This document shows, in pieces, positions 61,240-64,000 of a stretch of DNA of 64,000 nt. A program made the position numbers and the translations under genes. The notes beneath the pieces were generated by a model, which was given only the letters and a program-made list of their open reading frames with translations, did no database searches and was not told the DNA's origin. This DNA is from Phaeophleospora eucalypticola (taxonomy: Eukaryota; Ascomycota; Dothideomycetes; Mycosphaerellales; Mycosphaerellaceae), in the NCBI GenBank assembly GCA_022814565.1, contig JAKLNG010000001.1, forward strand, positions 1,116,001-1,180,000, in the 5' to 3' direction. Position 1 is the stretch's first letter, and each line of letters starts with the position of its first letter.

Positions 61240-63444
61240 ATGAGCGACACGAGACTGCGATTCGATCCGGCATATCTGGGATTCATGAGCGACTCTCCTG
61301 GCAATCGACGCCCTTCGTACGCAAACGTAGCTGCTGGAAGTGCGAACAGTATAGCTGCGGATTCAACAGGAAGACCGAGCTCCAGGACAGCGAGTTCAGC
61401 AAGAGAAGGCAATATGAATTCATCAAGGAATAGCGTACATGCGTCAGCGGGCGATGGAGGCTCTAGGAGGCCTGAGACGAGCTCGGGACAAGGCCTACAC
61501 AGTGTCAACTGGGTGAGCGATGCGATGCGGTATGGAGCAGAACGGCTAGGCTGTTCACAGCATGAGGACCACCCTGCGTTCTTCACACCTTCATATCTAA
61601 AGAAATCACGGCATGTCCAAAGGCTACGCCAGGCATACGAGGAGCATATGACAGAGCTGCGAGAACATGCCACCCGGGTACATGCCACCAAACCACCCTC
61701 GCTTTCGACCAGCTCCAGCGCCACGAATCTGAACAAGATGCCGCCTGCACACATACACCGAGGGGTCGTAAACGACGTAATCGAGAGACTACCGCCACCC
61801 TCTGCAGACGATGCAATCTACCACCCCCTACCAAGCAGATGGAATGAGGATGACAAGATGGGAGGCTTGGATATACTAGCAGATGGAACAGAAGTCAAGT
61901 TCAATGGCGTGACAAAGACATCAGACGAAGCAGCGGCGGTGAGGAGCGACTACCCTATGCCGAAGGAGTGCGGGATATTCTACTTCGAAGTGACGATTCT
62001 ATCGAGAGGGAAAGATGGGCTTATTGGGATTGGATTTTCCTCCCGAAAAGCAAACCTCAATCGGTTGCCTGGCTGGGAAACCGAGTCTTGGGCATACCAC
62101 GGAGACGATGGATTTGTATTCCAATGCACCGCGAGTGGCAAGGCATATGGACCAAGATTTTCAGCACAGGACGTGATCGGCTGTGGCGTGAACTTCAGGA
62201 CTGGCAACGCGTTCTTCACGAAGAACGGCAACTATCTGGGTATGCGCTTGGAAACAAACTGCAGTGAATATGGGCTAACAAATGGCAGGTGTCGCCTTTA
62301 ACCAGGTCAAAGTTCATCACCTCTTCCCCTCAGTCGGCATGAAGAAGCCTGGCGAGCACCTACGTGTCAACTTTGGCAGAACACCTTTCGTGTTCGACAT
62401 TGACAGGATGGTCGAACAAGAAAGACAAGCCATATTCGAAGAAATAAGCAAAACCAACGTGGCGTCATTACACGAGCCGGATGATGAGAACGCACTGATC
62501 CACAACTTGATCGGACAGTATCTAGCACACGAAGGCTACGTCGAGACCGCGAAGGCATTCTCAAGAGATGTGCAAGAAAAGCAGGAATCCATCGTCGATC
62601 AAGCCCAATCATCGCACTTGGCAAGCGAAGACGACGACATCCATGCCGTGAACAGACAGAAGATACGCAAGAGCATCTTGGATGGTGACATCGACCGAGC
62701 CTTGAAGTACACAAATACCTACTATCCACGACTATTCGACAATGTCCGAAACAAAGACGTCTACTTCCGGTTGCGATGTCGGAAGTTCATCGAGCTCATG
62801 CGACTACATGGAGAGCTTCAGACCTCAGCATCGTCGCCTACAACAGTCACAAAGTCAGTCGATTCGCTCGCCAGCAACGGTCATGCGGATGGTGAAGCAA
62901 ACGGCGATGAGCCTCCGGACACCCAAATGGAACTTGACGATCAACTGCATCGAGAAACGTCGAAGAGCCATGAGCCACCTGCCACTGACGACGTTGACAT
63001 GGACTCGTCACAAGAGCTGCCACCTAAGCGGCAGTACATGAAGTCTGACCAGCTAATGACCATGGCGCTACAGTACGGTCCGCAGCTGAAGGAAGAGTTT
63101 GGCAGGGATCCTCGACCGCAAGTGCAGAAACACCTGTCAGACATTTTTGCCCTTCTGGCGTATGCGAACGTAGAGGGGAGTCCTGTGTCGCACCTTTTCA
63201 ATCCACAAGGCCGAGTTGAGATTGCGGAGGAGGTCAACGGTGCAATACTGGGTGAGTACTTCGATCCTATGGTGATAATGCCTTCACTAATTCGTTTACA
63301 GTCTCCCTTGGCAAGCCTTCATCGGCAGCGCTCGAGAAACTATGCGCACAAACAGAAGCACTACTCGATGAGACGGCGGGTAAGAACACAGGCGGCGGCG
63401 CTGCGGCGTTGGTGAACGTGCGACAAGACTTCCTTCAGGAATAG
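61240..63444 (+). CDS. VID30: RanBPM/Vid30-like scaffold of the GID/CTLH ubiquitin ligase
   Basis: SPRY-LisH-CTLH-CRA protein, the Gid1/Vid30/RANBP9 subunit that holds substrate receptors of the GID E3 ligase (gluconeogenic enzyme turnover). Exons 61240-62239, 62289-63251 and 63302-63444 (introns 49 and 50 nt) give 701 aa. A Ser-rich N-terminus comes first; the SPRY domain is at about 195-375 with CGIFYFEVTIL, IGIGFSS, GYHGDDG-like AYHGDDGFVFQ and VGCGVNF-like IGCGVNFRTGNAFFTKNG. LisH at about 401-432 (LIGQYLAHEGYVETAKAF), CTLH at about 455-512 (RKSILDGDIDRALKYTN), and CRA from about 600 to the end (LSDIFALLAYANVEGSPVSHLF). An acidic, low-complexity insert separates CTLH and CRA. The ATG at 61240 was chosen over 61177. 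Confidence 0.92.
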
Positions 63445-63845
63445 ATGGCCATGACGATTGTAAAATCCACTCCAACTTTAATGAACTTGCTGGGCTGACC
63501 AATTACTACTTTTCGATGAGGAGGAGAATGAGAAGCGCATGCAGCGCAGGTTGGAAATGTGGTGGATTCCTCTTTTTCCTTGCCACGACAGACAGCGACT
63601 ACAGGTGGGCTTCATGGGCTTAGATCTCACCGTCTTGGAATGATACAGGTATGGCTTAGGATGCTGGTAGCAAGATCTACCTCCAAACATCCTCTGTAAA
63701 TAGAAGGAGAGTAAGGAAGACAACCATCCTCCCTTCGATATCAAATGCCCATAACTTGGATGAACCGAGCAACTCACAAGTCCTTGGTTAATATACATGT
63801 TCATTCTTCATTCCTCACATCGTACACTAATGTTACACCCTGTTC
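63445..63845. other. Convergent intergenic region
   Basis: 401 bp of 3' flanks between the RanBPM-like gene and the truncated gene at the right edge. Nothing further seen. Confidence 0.4.
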
Positions 63846-64000
63846 TCACTCTTTATCCGCCGCAAAAGCCTTCAAATCCTCCAACTGAATCTTTCCCAAC
63901 GCCTTCTCATTCGTCGCATTCAAGAACACCTTCGGCACGATCTTGTCTCCCTGCGGCTCCCTCTTTCTCGCCTCAAACGCCTCTAGCCATCGGGAAGCAC
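63846..64000 (-). CDS. C-terminal end of an unidentified gene, cut by the window
   Basis: Minus-strand frame open from the window edge to a stop at 63848-63846, 51 codons visible. The end reads RWLEAFEARKREPQGDKIVPKVF, then LNATNEKALGKIQLEDL and KAFAADKE (given in pieces). Amino-acid use is natural, and the other frames are not open, so this is probably a real last exon. The block NEKALGKIQLEDL faintly recalls the C-terminal G-K loop of adenylate-forming enzymes, but that is too short to call. Confidence 0.55.
   Translation of the reverse strand, partial: ASRWLEAFEARKREPQGDKIVPKVFLNATNEKALGKIQLEDLKAFAADKE

Overview
This window looks like a chromosomal segment of a filamentous ascomycete. Evidence: short spliceosomal introns (mostly 48-70 nt, GTRAGT-type donors, CTRAY-like branch points), intron-bearing ribosomal protein genes, a trifunctional HIS4, a fungal NADPH oxidase of the NoxA class, an INO80 Ies4 subunit, and fungal BTB and F-box-like families. 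A dothideomycete-type genome is my guess from general gene style, not something the sequence proves. I see about 31 protein-coding genes on both strands, one of them cut by the right edge. I see no tRNA or rRNA gene, no intact transposon and no long simple repeat.

Layout. 0.5-11.4 kb: secreted GH31 alpha-glucosidase, Hpm1-like protein-histidine methyltransferase, short-chain dehydrogenase, a single-pass membrane protein of unknown role, and a class V aminotransferase. 11.6-20.6 kb: an SRA-YDG domain protein, a 1.2 kb gene-free stretch with a degenerate repeat, then a Bem46-like hydrolase and HIS4 sharing a 294 bp divergent promoter, then a stand-alone LigD-type 3'-phosphoesterase. 20.9-31.6 kb: TIM10, noxA, a small four-helix membrane protein, a long coiled-coil protein, a lysine-rich repeat protein, and an enoyl-CoA hydratase/isomerase. 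32.2-38.9 kb: amidohydrolase, BTB protein, CSN12-like PCI protein, RPL20. 39.2-44.7 kb: a hydantoinase/oxoprolinase-DUF917 fusion and an NCS1 permease, divergently transcribed from a 705 bp region with five GATA-type sites. 44.8-50.5 kb: two small NTF2/SnoaL-like proteins around RPL23, a small hypothetical protein and an F-box/2EXR-like protein. 50.9-64 kb: a coilin-like protein, RPA43, a membrane J-domain protein, an F-box/WD-like protein, IES4, a RanBPM/Vid30 protein and the C-terminal end of one more gene.

Most genes are housekeeping and unrelated to each other. The best-supported functional unit is the hydantoinase plus NCS1 permease pair, which reads as uptake and ring opening of a hydantoin-like nitrogen compound. 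HIS4 carries a cross-pathway-control site 100 bp upstream. The genes with least described biology are the SRA protein with a myristoylation-type N-terminus, the stand-alone LigD phosphoesterase, the coilin-like protein and the 48-49 residue repeat protein.

Exon coordinates were derived by hand from splice signals and reading-frame continuity. They are consistent in frame, but no transcript or database check was possible. Gene spans run from start codon to stop codon, and exons are listed in each entry.
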